Origin: QHXW01 sp035297145
GTDB taxonomy: Bacteria > Acidobacteriota > Terriglobia > Bryobacterales > Bryobacteraceae
Assembly (NCBI GenBank): GCA_035297145.1
Contig: DATGZN010000047.1
Coordinates: forward strand, 1 to 64,000
DNA: 64,000 nt
Direction of reading: 5' to 3'
How positions within the stretch are numbered: the first letter of the stretch is position 1; each line of letters begins with the position of its first letter. Below the pieces are notes generated by a model. That model saw only the letters and a list, made by a program, of their open reading frames with translations. It did no database searches and was not told the origin of the DNA. A program made the translations under genes and the position numbers. Below are positions 15,361-23,235 of this stretch, one piece after another.

Positions 15361-16723
15361 TCTGCTGTTGCTCATTGCTTGGAGTGCATGGGCGGAGCCG
15401 GTTGATTGGATCTGGAGCGCGCGCTACGTCATCACCATGGATGCCGGGCGGCGCGTCATCGAAAACGGCGCGGTCGCAGTTCACGGTTCGCGGATCGTCG
15501 CCACGGGTTCCAAGCGCGATATCGACCGCGACTACCAGCCGAAGCAGCGCCTCGACCGTCCCGATGCGCTGATCGCTCCCGGCCTCATCAACACCCACAC
15601 ACACGCACCCATGGTGCTGCTACGCGGCATTGCCGACGACCTGCGCTTGCAGGATTGGCTCGAGAAATACATCTTTCCCGCCGAGGCGCGCAATGTTACG
15701 CCGGATTTCGTGCGATGGGGAACGCGGCTGGCATGCATGGAGATGCTCCAAGGCGGCACCACCACGTTCACCGACATGTACTACTTCGAGGACGTGATCG
15801 CCGAAACCGCCAAAGAATGCGGAATGCGCGGGGTGCTGGGAGAAACGCTGATCGGCTTTCCTTCGCCGGATGCCAAGACGCCTGCCGACGCACTGCGATT
15901 CACCGAAAAGTTTCTCATCCGGTTTCATGACGACCCGCTGATCACTCCCGCCCCGGCGCCGCACGCCATCTACACCAACTCCGACGAAACCTTGCAAAGC
16001 GCCCGCGCGCTGGCTAACCGGTATTCGGCGCCATTGTTGATTCATCTTTCAGAAACCAAGAAAGAAAACGATGACTCACTCGCCAAGCGAGGAAAAACGC
16101 CGACAGCCGCGCTGGATGCGCTGGGTGTTTTCAACGGCCGCACCGTCGCGGCGCACGCCGTTTGGACCGATGACGCGGATCTCGAAATTCTGCGCGCGCG
16201 TCACGTCGGCATCGCGCACTGCCCCTCGAGCAATATGAAACTCGCCAGCGGCATCGCGCCGGTGGTGAAGATGCTGGCGCTCGATCTGGCTGTCGGGCTC
16301 GGGCCGGATGGGCCGGCAGGCAGCAACAACGATCTCGATATGTTCGAGGAAATGGACTTGGCTTCGAAGCTTCAGAAGGTCACTACAGGCGATCCGCAGG
16401 TGCTGCCGGCACGGCAGGCGCTGGAAATGGCCACGATTCGTGGTGCGCGCGCACTGGGCATGGAGAAAGAGATCGGCTCCATCGAACCAGCTAAACGCGC
16501 CGATTTCATTGTCGTCCGGCTGGACCGGGCCAATGCGGTGCCGCTCTACGATGTCTATTCGCAGATGGTATACGCGCTCAAAGCGAGTGATGTTCGTGAC
16601 GTCATGGTCGACGGCCGGCAAGTGGTGCGCGACGGCCAGGTACTGACCCTGGATGCGGCGCAGGTGCTGGCGAAAGCCGAAGAATACGGCCGCAAGGTTC
16701 AGGACAGCCTTAAAGCGAAGTGA
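15344..16723 (+). CDS. Exported amidohydrolase of the MtaD/SAH deaminase type
   Basis: A 459-residue metal-dependent hydrolase. After a signal peptide (residues 1-17, ending WAEP) it has the metal site NTHTHAPMVLLRGIADDL, the LACMEMLQGGTTTFTDMYYFED segment, HLSETKKEN, the HAVWTDDADL histidine and the final aspartate in GPDGPAGSNNDLDMFEEMDLASK. This pattern is that of 5'-methylthioadenosine / S-adenosylhomocysteine deaminases, usually cytoplasmic. Export to the periplasm, as the last gene of a nucleoside salvage operon, suggests it deaminates imported purine nucleosides or relatives outside the inner membrane; that is inference. The GPDG replaces the more common GTDG. Confidence 0.82.
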   Translation: MRRFCSLLLLIAWSAWAEPVDWIWSARYVITMDAGRRVIENGAVAVHGSRIVATGSKRDIDRDYQPKQRLDRPDALIAPGLINTHTHAPMVLLRGIADDLRLQDWLEKYIFPAEARNVTPDFVRWGTRLACMEMLQGGTTTFTDMYYFEDVIAETAKECGMRGVLGETLIGFPSPDAKTPADALRFTEKFLIRFHDDPLITPAPAPHAIYTNSDETLQSARALANRYSAPLLIHLSETKKENDDSLAKRGKTPTAALDALGVFNGRTVAAHAVWTDDADLEILRARHVGIAHCPSSNMKLASGIAPVVKMLALDLAVGLGPDGPAGSNNDLDMFEEMDLASKLQKVTTGDPQVLPARQALEMATIRGARALGMEKEIGSIEPAKRADFIVVRLDRANAVPLYDVYSQMVYALKASDVRDVMVDGRQVVRDGQVLTLDAAQVLAKAEEYGRKVQDSLKAK

Positions 16724-17165
16724 GGTGGCTCGCGAAATCGCGCACGCGGAGCGTGTTCTTGCGAGGACCACGCTCAATCTCGAATCCCTCATCTCGCAAG
16801 CGCGCCGCCTGTTTCTTCAACTTTTCATTGAGCGTGCCGTCATCGCGAATCACCCGCCAATAAGGTGTCACGCGCTGCTTGCCGGAACGCAGATCTTCCT
16901 CGGCGGCTTCAGCGGCGATGCGCACGAAGATTCCCGTTGTTATGGGACATGTCGCATCCACCTGATGCGCCTGGGCCAGCCGCTCGCGAATCTGTGACTG
17001 TGTGATGAGCACGCCTCTCTTAACGGTTCGGATGAGCGCGTCCACGTCCATGGGGCAGGGGATGAGCATTTTTCCTGAACCGAATCGCTTCTGCATTCTC
17101 GGCGTGATGTCGACGACTTTCGCCGGCCTGTTCAGTTTTTCCCGCCAGGCTATTCGCGATTTCAT
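16710..17165 (-). CDS. Alkyltransferase-like DNA-binding protein lacking the active cysteine
   Basis: A 151-residue protein resembling the DNA-binding domain of O6-alkylguanine-DNA alkyltransferase (ATCPITTGIFVRIAAEAAEE, then TPYWRVIRDDGTLNEK). The catalytic PCHRV motif of true alkyltransferases is replaced by PYWRV (residues 101-105), so it cannot accept the alkyl group. It may bind DNA lesions, like ATL proteins, where the cysteine is usually Trp. The ATG overlaps the stop of the Clp-N gene (ATGA), and its 3' end overlaps the convergent amidohydrolase gene by 14 bases. Family placement is by motif, so the specific role is open. Confidence 0.7.
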   Translation of the reverse strand: MKSRIAWREKLNRPAKVVDITPRMQKRFGSGKMLIPCPMDVDALIRTVKRGVLITQSQIRERLAQAHQVDATCPITTGIFVRIAAEAAEEDLRSGKQRVTPYWRVIRDDGTLNEKLKKQAARLRDEGFEIERGPRKNTLRVRDFASHLTSL

Positions 17166-18064
17166 GACGGTTGATCTCCTTCTCGAGTGAGATTCTCCCG
17201 CGCTTCATCGAGCGTGATTCCGTGAGCACGGAGTATTTCAGCCGCGAGGCATTTCTCCTCCCGCAGCAAACCAAACAGTATGTGCCCGTTTCCGATCTTT
17301 TCGTGCCCCAAACGGTCAGCTTCCTCCGCCGCGAACGCGAGCACACGTTCGCATTCCTCGCTCAACGGCAAGTCATCTGAATGCGGCACGTTGTCGCGGT
17401 TGGGCGGCTTTCGGCCGTCGATTTCCCGGCGAATCTCCTCCAGCGCCAGCGCGCCTGACCGGAACGGCAGATTCCCTTCGTGTTGCCGCCAAAGACCAGG
17501 GAGAAGATGCTCGGTTTCGATGGCGTGCGCGCCGGCCTGGCTCGCTTCCGATCGCGCGAAGAAAATCGTGCGCCGCGCTCGTTCGGTGTAGCGCTCGAAC
17601 ATGCCTTGCAGAAGGATGCTTACTGCCGTTCTCCAGGGACTCATGGCCTGCGGCTCGCGCGCATTTCGCAATGCTTCGATCGTGATTCCCTGATCGCGGA
17701 GCACGCCCGCCGCAAAACAATTCTTCTCGCGCAGCAAGCCCATCAGTAGATGCCGGTTGTCAATCGAGGCGTGTTTCAGACGGTCCGCCTCATCCATGGC
17801 ATATACCAGCGCGCGCTTCGACTGGTGGCTGAGCGGCAAATCGACCGACGGCACTCTCTCCCCGCTGGGAGGCTTTTGCTGTTCGATCCTTCTGCGGATC
17901 TCCTCGAACGTCGTTCCCGATTCGGCGAGCGGGTCCTTCGAGTGCTCGCGCAAGATACCGAGCAGAAGGTGCTCTGTGTCAATCATCTTCGAGCCGAACT
18001 GGCTGGCCTCATATCGGGCGAAGAAAATCGACCTGCGGGCCCGTTCGGTGTACCGCTGGAACAT
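17162..18064 (-). CDS. Double Clp N-domain protein without ATPase
   Basis: A 300-residue protein made of two tandem Clp N-terminal (ClpC/ClpA-type) domains: residues 1-150 from MFQRYTERARRSIFFARYEAS and about 175-300 from MFERYTERARRTIFFARSEAS, each with the TEHLLLGILRE-type repeat pair. There is no AAA+ domain, so it is more likely an adaptor or a binding module than a chaperone. A longer reading to 18226 would add an unconvincing N-terminus; ATG 18064 starts exactly at the domain. It is translationally coupled (ATGA) to an alkyltransferase-like protein, and stands 40 bases from a divergent aminotransferase gene. Confidence 0.8.
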   Translation of the reverse strand: MFQRYTERARRSIFFARYEASQFGSKMIDTEHLLLGILREHSKDPLAESGTTFEEIRRRIEQQKPPSGERVPSVDLPLSHQSKRALVYAMDEADRLKHASIDNRHLLMGLLREKNCFAAGVLRDQGITIEALRNAREPQAMSPWRTAVSILLQGMFERYTERARRTIFFARSEASQAGAHAIETEHLLPGLWRQHEGNLPFRSGALALEEIRREIDGRKPPNRDNVPHSDDLPLSEECERVLAFAAEEADRLGHEKIGNGHILFGLLREEKCLAAEILRAHGITLDEARENLTREGDQPS

Positions 18065-18104
18065 ACAACGGTCTAACGATACTGCACACCAAGCATCTGG
18101 CACA

Positions 18105-19292
18105 ATGGCAGAGATGCCTTCGCTCGCACAATCCGCCGAGAGTGTTCCGCACTCACGAATCCGGGAACTGGCGGAAGTGGCTATGTCGATGGACGGCGTG
18201 CTGCGCTTGTACTTCGGTGAGTCCAACCTGCCGACGCCGGACTACATCAAGCAGGCTGCGGTCAAGGCGCTGGCCGATGGTTACACGTTTTACACGGAGA
18301 ACGCGGGTCTGCCGTCGCTACGGCGCGCCATCGCCCGGCAGTATCAGAAATGGCACGGCGTGCAACTCGACCCGGAAAGCGAGATCGTCATCACGGCGTC
18401 CGGCGTGCAAGCGTTGAATGTGAGCCTGCGGGCGATGGTCGATCCCGGCGACGAAGCGCTGGTGCTGACGCCGGCGTGGCCCAACGGTTCGTCTATTTTG
18501 GCGATGGCGAACGCGGTGGTACGGCAGATTCCACATCCGTTGTGCGGAGATCGCTATCGCATCGATTACGATGCGCTCGAAGCGGCCATGGGACCGCGCA
18601 CGCGGCTGGTGCTCTATACGTCGCCATCGAATCCCCTGGGCTGGGTGGCGACCGACGAAGATCAGCAGCGGCTGCTGGATTTCTGCCGCGCGCACGGGCT
18701 GTGGCTCCTGGCGGACGAAGTTTACGACAGGCTGTACTACGCGGGTGCCAAGCTGGGTGAGCCGGTGCCTTCGATTCTGCGCAAGGCCACGCGCGACGAT
18801 GCCGTGGTGGTGGTGCATTCGTTTTCGAAGAGCTATTGCATGACCGGGTGGCGCGTAGGCTGGCTGGTTGCGCGGCGCGATTTGGGCATGAAAGCCACAC
18901 AACTGAACGAATTCATCATCTCGCACGCTCCATCGTTCGCGCAGAAAGCCGCGGAGACCGCGCTCGAATCCGGAGAAGCCGAACTGGTGAGCATGTTGGG
19001 CCGGTTGAGAGAGAACCGCGATTTCTGCCTGCACGCTTTGCGCGGCATGCCTGGCGTGACGATCCCCGAGCCGGACGGCGCTTTCTACTTGTTCCCCAAA
19101 ATCGAAGGTCTGACCGATTCCTTCGAGTTCTGCCGTCGGCTGCTGATGGAAACCAAGGTCGGGCTTGCGCCTGGCGTGGCCTTTGGAGCGGGCGGCGAAG
19201 GATCGGTGCGGATTTGCTACGCGGCGGACCGCTCGATTCTGGAGCCCGCCATGGAGCGGCTCGGGCAATATCTAATGGGAATGGCCAAGTAA
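18105..19292 (+). CDS. Class I/II pyridoxal phosphate aminotransferase
   Basis: A 395-residue PLP-dependent aminotransferase. The cofactor lysine is in VVVVHSFSKSYCMTGWRVGW (around residue 247), the YTENAGLPSLRRAIA segment matches the substrate-binding N-terminal region, and the C-terminal arginine region FYLFPKIEG is present. It fits the aspartate/aromatic aminotransferase fold I group; the exact amino acid substrate cannot be read from the sequence. The frame is open far upstream (to 17757) through the antisense of the Clp-N gene, but the family start is ATG 18105. A GATACT -10-like box lies at 18078-18083. Confidence 0.85.
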   Translation: MAEMPSLAQSAESVPHSRIRELAEVAMSMDGVLRLYFGESNLPTPDYIKQAAVKALADGYTFYTENAGLPSLRRAIARQYQKWHGVQLDPESEIVITASGVQALNVSLRAMVDPGDEALVLTPAWPNGSSILAMANAVVRQIPHPLCGDRYRIDYDALEAAMGPRTRLVLYTSPSNPLGWVATDEDQQRLLDFCRAHGLWLLADEVYDRLYYAGAKLGEPVPSILRKATRDDAVVVVHSFSKSYCMTGWRVGWLVARRDLGMKATQLNEFIISHAPSFAQKAAETALESGEAELVSMLGRLRENRDFCLHALRGMPGVTIPEPDGAFYLFPKIEGLTDSFEFCRRLLMETKVGLAPGVAFGAGGEGSVRICYAADRSILEPAMERLGQYLMGMAK

Positions 19293-19328
19293 ATCCGATC
19301 GTAGCCCTCAAACGTATTATTGTCTGGC

Positions 19329-20597
19329 ATGCGCGTATTCCTACTCTTGACAGGTGTGTTCTGCGCCACGATGATCGCCCAGGAGGCCGATTCGGATCGC
19401 CTGCTTGCGGCGGCTGCGCACATGAAGACGGACGAGCGGATCGCGGCCTACCAGAAGCTGGCCGCTTCGAAACCAGACGATCTGCATTACCAGAATCTGC
19501 TGGCCGGCGCCTACATCCAGAAAATGCGCGAGACCACGGATTTCGGATACATCGAGCGTGCTGAGAAACTGGTGGCGCACACCTTGACCGCCGAAGCCGC
19601 CAACTATGAGGCTCTCCGGCTACGCAGCGAAATAGGTCTTGAGCGGCACCACTTCGCCGAAGTTGCCGGCTTTTCGCGCGAGATGATCCGGATCGCGCCC
19701 GACGACGCATGGAACTGGGGCACGCTGGGCGACGCGCTGATGGAACTAGGGCAATACGACGACGCGGCCGACGCTTATCAGAAAATGATGTCGCTGCGTC
19801 CAAACCAGTCGAGTTACAACCGCGCTTCCTACTATCGCTGGGTGATGGGAGATGCGGAAGGAGCGATCGCTATCATGCGGCAGGCGATCGAGGCCGGTAG
19901 CCCCGCGCCCGAGAACACCGCATGGTGCCTGGTCGACCTGGGGAACCTCTATTTTAAGACCGGGCGGCTGGAGCAAGCGGCCGGTACCTTTTCTGAGGCG
20001 TTACGCACGTTCCCCGGATATCATCCCGCGCATGCCGGTTTGGGACGCGTCCAGGCGGCGCAGGGCAAACTGGCGGAGGCGATCGAGAATTTTAAACGGG
20101 CGCAGGCGGTCGTGCCGATGCCCGAATACGCCGCGGCGCTGGCCGAGCTTTATGAACGCACCGGGAAAAAGGCTAACGCGCGCCAGCAACTGGAGCTGTT
20201 GGACGTGGTCGACCGGGTGGTGAAGGCCAACAACGAAAAGACGAACCGCAATCTCGCCCTGGTCTATGCGGATCAGGGCCGGAAGCTGGACCGGGCGCTG
20301 GAACTGGCCCAGGCCGAACTCGACGTGCGTGGCGATGTTTACACGTATGACGCACTGGCTTGGGCGCTGTTCAAGAACGGCCGGTACGCGGAAGCCGAGC
20401 AGGCGGCCGGAAAAGCGCTGCGGTTCGGGACTCCGGATCCCGCGTTTTACTTTCACGCCGGAATGATTGCGAGCGCCCTGCGAAAACAGCAGGAGGCGGC
20501 GAAGAGCCTCGATCGTGCGTTGGCCTTGAACCCGCATTTCGACCCGCGCCAGGCGGAGATTGCCGAGACGACGCTGCGCACAGCCCGAAATCCGTAG
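19329..20597 (+). CDS. Secreted or lipid-free periplasmic TPR protein
   Basis: A 422-residue protein with a signal peptide (residues 1-18, ending CATMIAQE) and, from there on, about eight to ten TPR-like helix pairs, e.g. PDDAWNWGTLGDALMELGQYDDAADAYQKM and the last PAFYFHAGMIASALRKQQEAAKSLDRALALNP region. Likely a protein-binding scaffold in the periplasm. ATG 19329 begins the leader; TTG 19320 is possible. It follows the aminotransferase by 36 bases, with the mscL gene 47 bases downstream. No catalytic domain is visible. Confidence 0.75.
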   Translation: MRVFLLLTGVFCATMIAQEADSDRLLAAAAHMKTDERIAAYQKLAASKPDDLHYQNLLAGAYIQKMRETTDFGYIERAEKLVAHTLTAEAANYEALRLRSEIGLERHHFAEVAGFSREMIRIAPDDAWNWGTLGDALMELGQYDDAADAYQKMMSLRPNQSSYNRASYYRWVMGDAEGAIAIMRQAIEAGSPAPENTAWCLVDLGNLYFKTGRLEQAAGTFSEALRTFPGYHPAHAGLGRVQAAQGKLAEAIENFKRAQAVVPMPEYAAALAELYERTGKKANARQQLELLDVVDRVVKANNEKTNRNLALVYADQGRKLDRALELAQAELDVRGDVYTYDALAWALFKNGRYAEAEQAAGKALRFGTPDPAFYFHAGMIASALRKQQEAAKSLDRALALNPHFDPRQAEIAETTLRTARNP

Positions 20598-20644
20598 CCC
20601 GCCTCATCTGTAGTACCATTCGCCTTACGTAACGGAGGTGCATC

Positions 20645-21049
20645 GTGATGAAGGGCTTTAAGGACTTTCTGCTCAAGCACTCAGTACTGGCGCTGGCGAT
20701 CGGTTTCATCATGGGCGCCGCGACCGGGAAGGTGGTGTCTTCGTTGGTGGCCGACATGATCATGCCGGTCATCAGCCTGGCGCTCCCTGGCGGCGAGTGG
20801 CGGACGGCGAAATGGGAACTGGGCCCCAAAGTGATGGTTGGTGGCAAAGACGTAACCAACGCGATCAACTACGGAAACTTCTTCGGCAACGTGGTGGACT
20901 TCGTCGTGATTGCACTCGTGGTGTACATGATCACGAAGGCGTTGATCAAAGAGGCCCCAGCCGCGCCAACGAAGAAATGTCCGCGCTGTACGGAATCTAT
21001 CGCCCCGGAGGCGACTAAGTGTAAGTTCTGTACAGCCGACATCGGATAA
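20645..21049 (+). CDS. mscL: Large-conductance mechanosensitive channel MscL with C-terminal zinc ribbon
   Basis: A 134-residue MscL. The N-terminal helix (MKGFKDFLLKHSVLALAIGFIMGAATGKVVSSLVADMIMPV) and the second transmembrane segment (about 77-97) are classical; the pore-lining AIGFIMGAATGKVVSSLV is well preserved. It opens under extreme membrane tension to release solutes. The usual cytoplasmic helical bundle is replaced by a zinc-ribbon-like tail with CPRC (112-115) and CKFC (126-129). GTG 20645 and ATG 20648 are both possible; a GGAGG site sits at 20633-20637. Confidence 0.9.
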   Translation: MMKGFKDFLLKHSVLALAIGFIMGAATGKVVSSLVADMIMPVISLALPGGEWRTAKWELGPKVMVGGKDVTNAINYGNFFGNVVDFVVIALVVYMITKALIKEAPAAPTKKCPRCTESIAPEATKCKFCTADIG

Positions 21050-21232
21050 TTCCCATGCCTTAATAAGTGTTACCTCAGTAAGTCAATCTCCACTTACTCA
21101 GCCCGATAAGACTTGTAAACTCGCGCCACACAATTAACATGGGCGGTACTAAACCGCTCTTGTCTCTGCATATGTAGCAGCATAGAATCGTTCGCAGTGC
21201 CTGAGTAGGCATAATACTGGAGCGAACGAACT

Positions 21233-22327
21233 ATGACACGATACAGGTTTGCCATGGTTGCGGGAATTGCGGCCGTTCTCACTTCCATCTCCCCCGTCAT
21301 CCGAGCCGATGACAACGACTTCACTACCATTAATCCTGTGGCATCCACTGTCCCTCTGAATGGCGATCTCAACCCGTATGGTGTCGCCATAGTTCCCTTA
21401 AACCGGGGCAACCTGATCAAGGGCAATATTCTGGTAAGTAACTTCAACAACAGTGGCAATCTTCAGGGAACCGGCTCGACCATCGTCCAGATTTCCCCAC
21501 GAGGAAACCTAAGTGTGTTCGCGCAGATTTCCGCCGCCGCACTCACTCCGGATTGCCCTGGAGGCGTGGGGCTGACGACGGCCCTGGTTGCGCTGCGCTC
21601 CGGTGGGGTAATTGTCGGTAGCCTTCCCACTACCAATGGTCAGGCGTCCACGGCAGGGGCTGGATGTCTGATTGTGCTGGATAGCACCGGCAAGCCGGTT
21701 GAGACGATTTCGAATTCGATGATCAATGGTCCGTGGGACATGACCGCGCGCGACGATGGCGATGACGCGGAGATTTTCGTGACTAATGTCCTCAACAACA
21801 CGGTTGCCACCACAACCAATACGGCGACCGTCCTCCGCATCGTGCTGGATGTTTCCCGTAAAGCCACGCCACAAGTTGACTCGATGACTGTGATTGGTTC
21901 CGGTTTTCCGGTACGTACGGATCCGAACGCCCTGGTGATTGGTCCGACTGGCGTAGGACTAGGTCTTGGGGACGTCCTCTATGTTGCAGACACCTTAGGC
22001 AATCGAATCGCGGCTATTCCTGATGCGGTGCGTCGCCACACGTCCGCTGGCGCCGGCATCACCGTCACGCAGGGAGGCGCGCTGAACGGTCCGCTGGCCC
22101 TAGCCATTGGCCCTCTCGACACTATCGCCACTGTGAATAGCCTGGATGGCAATTTGGTCTTTACCACGCCTTTTGGGAATCAATTCTTCACAAAACAGTT
22201 GGATAACTCCAGCAATCCTCCGGGAGCCGGCGCGCTGTTCGGACTCGCGTTCGGAGAGGATGGCCTGTACTTCGTAGACGACGCCACGAATATGTTGAAT
22301 ATACTGCAAGGGAACAGCTCACACTGA
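21233..22327 (+). CDS. Secreted NHL/beta-propeller-like protein
   Basis: A 364-residue protein with a signal peptide (residues 1-25, ending IRADDN). The mature part contains repeating beta-rich stretches (e.g. GPWDMTARDDGDDAEIFVTN and GDVLYVADTLGNRIAAIPDAV, then ALAIGPLDTIATVNSLDGN), as in NHL-type propellers. No catalytic residues are evident. It stands alone on the plus strand, after 183 bases of intergenic sequence, and is followed by a convergent zinc-ribbon gene. Function unknown; probably an extracytoplasmic binding protein. Confidence 0.65.
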   Translation: MTRYRFAMVAGIAAVLTSISPVIRADDNDFTTINPVASTVPLNGDLNPYGVAIVPLNRGNLIKGNILVSNFNNSGNLQGTGSTIVQISPRGNLSVFAQISAAALTPDCPGGVGLTTALVALRSGGVIVGSLPTTNGQASTAGAGCLIVLDSTGKPVETISNSMINGPWDMTARDDGDDAEIFVTNVLNNTVATTTNTATVLRIVLDVSRKATPQVDSMTVIGSGFPVRTDPNALVIGPTGVGLGLGDVLYVADTLGNRIAAIPDAVRRHTSAGAGITVTQGGALNGPLALAIGPLDTIATVNSLDGNLVFTTPFGNQFFTKQLDNSSNPPGAGALFGLAFGEDGLYFVDDATNMLNILQGNSSH

Positions 22328-22363
22328 CGGGAGCTACTCTTACTTACTAAGTGGGCTTGTCTC

Positions 22364-23215
22364 TTACTGCGGTGATGTTATCTGCACTTCCGCTGTGAGG
22401 TTCTGCCAGTCGGGAAGTTCGTAAACCCGCAACTTGGTGCTGAGCGGCGCTGTCAGGTCCTTGGATTCGTAAGCCCCAAGTGAACCGAGCTTAAACGCGA
22501 AGGTTCCCACGGCCTCTTCGTCGGATTTGGCAGTACGCGCCCACAAGTTCACGTTAGCCGCCAGGTCGGCTATCTCGGCGCCTGAGTGGTTCACAACCAG
22601 GAAGTGGACCTCGGGCATTTTCCCGGAGTTTTCCGTCAGCCGCACACCGGCGACCTCCACGTACTTCTGCAGCGTACTGTTCTGCTTGGCTGCGGCTGGC
22701 GTGTTCGCTGCGGCCGGTGCGGGCGCACTTTCCCGGGAAGTGGGTGTGCTCGCCGCCGCTTCGCTCGAGCTGCTAAAGTGCTTAATGCCGAAGAACAGCG
22801 CCGCACCCACCGCCAGGAACAGGACGGCGAATCCGATGGTCATCAGCCACGGTGGAAGTGAGATCCCGCGGGCCGGCGGTTGCTGCATGAAACCCGGAAC
22901 TGGCGCCTGAGCGGCCGGAGGTGCCGCGTATTGCGGTGCCTGGGCGTACTGCGGCTGTGCATATTGCGGCGTTGGCGCGAACTGCCGTGGCGGTGCGTAC
23001 GGCGCCTGCGGCGGTTGTGCGTATTGTGTCTGCGGTGGCTGGGAATATTGCGGTGGAGGGTAGGACCCGGGCGGAGGCGGCGGAGCACCCACGGGCGCGC
23101 CTTGCCCCGGTTGCTGCGGAGGCGCCTGGCCAGCCCCTTTGCCCGAGCAATCCGGGCATTCATTGTAGGCCGGCGGCACTTCACGGCCACACTGCGGACA
23201 GATCCACGTGAACAT
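22364..23215 (-). CDS. Zinc-ribbon, proline-rich, single-TM protein
   Basis: A 283-residue protein in four parts: an N-terminal zinc ribbon (CPQCGREVPPAYNECPDC, residues 5-22); a long low-complexity region rich in Pro, Gln, Ala and Tyr (about 28-120, with many APQYAQP-like units); one transmembrane segment (about 127-147, PPWLMTIGFAVLFLAVGAAL); and a periplasmic-side region ending in a beta domain (AGVRLTENSGKMPEVHFLVV..TAEVQITSPQ). The layout suggests a membrane sensor or scaffold with a cytoplasmic zinc finger. A 10-bp palindrome GAACATGTTC spans the start codon. Function unknown. Confidence 0.65.
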   Translation of the reverse strand: MFTWICPQCGREVPPAYNECPDCSGKGAGQAPPQQPGQGAPVGAPPPPPGSYPPPQYSQPPQTQYAQPPQAPYAPPRQFAPTPQYAQPQYAQAPQYAAPPAAQAPVPGFMQQPPARGISLPPWLMTIGFAVLFLAVGAALFFGIKHFSSSSEAAASTPTSRESAPAPAAANTPAAAKQNSTLQKYVEVAGVRLTENSGKMPEVHFLVVNHSGAEIADLAANVNLWARTAKSDEEAVGTFAFKLGSLGAYESKDLTAPLSTKLRVYELPDWQNLTAEVQITSPQ

Positions 23216-23235
23216 GTTCTCTCTCTAATCTACCG

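Noticed and set aside
17757..18104. N-terminal extension of the aminotransferase
   Set aside because: The extra 116 codons are antisense to the Clp-N gene and do not resemble an aminotransferase.
18318..19268. 316-codon minus-strand frame opposite the aminotransferase
   Set aside because: Shadow of a gene with an intact PLP site; composition (His, Arg, Gln rich) is typical of antisense frames.
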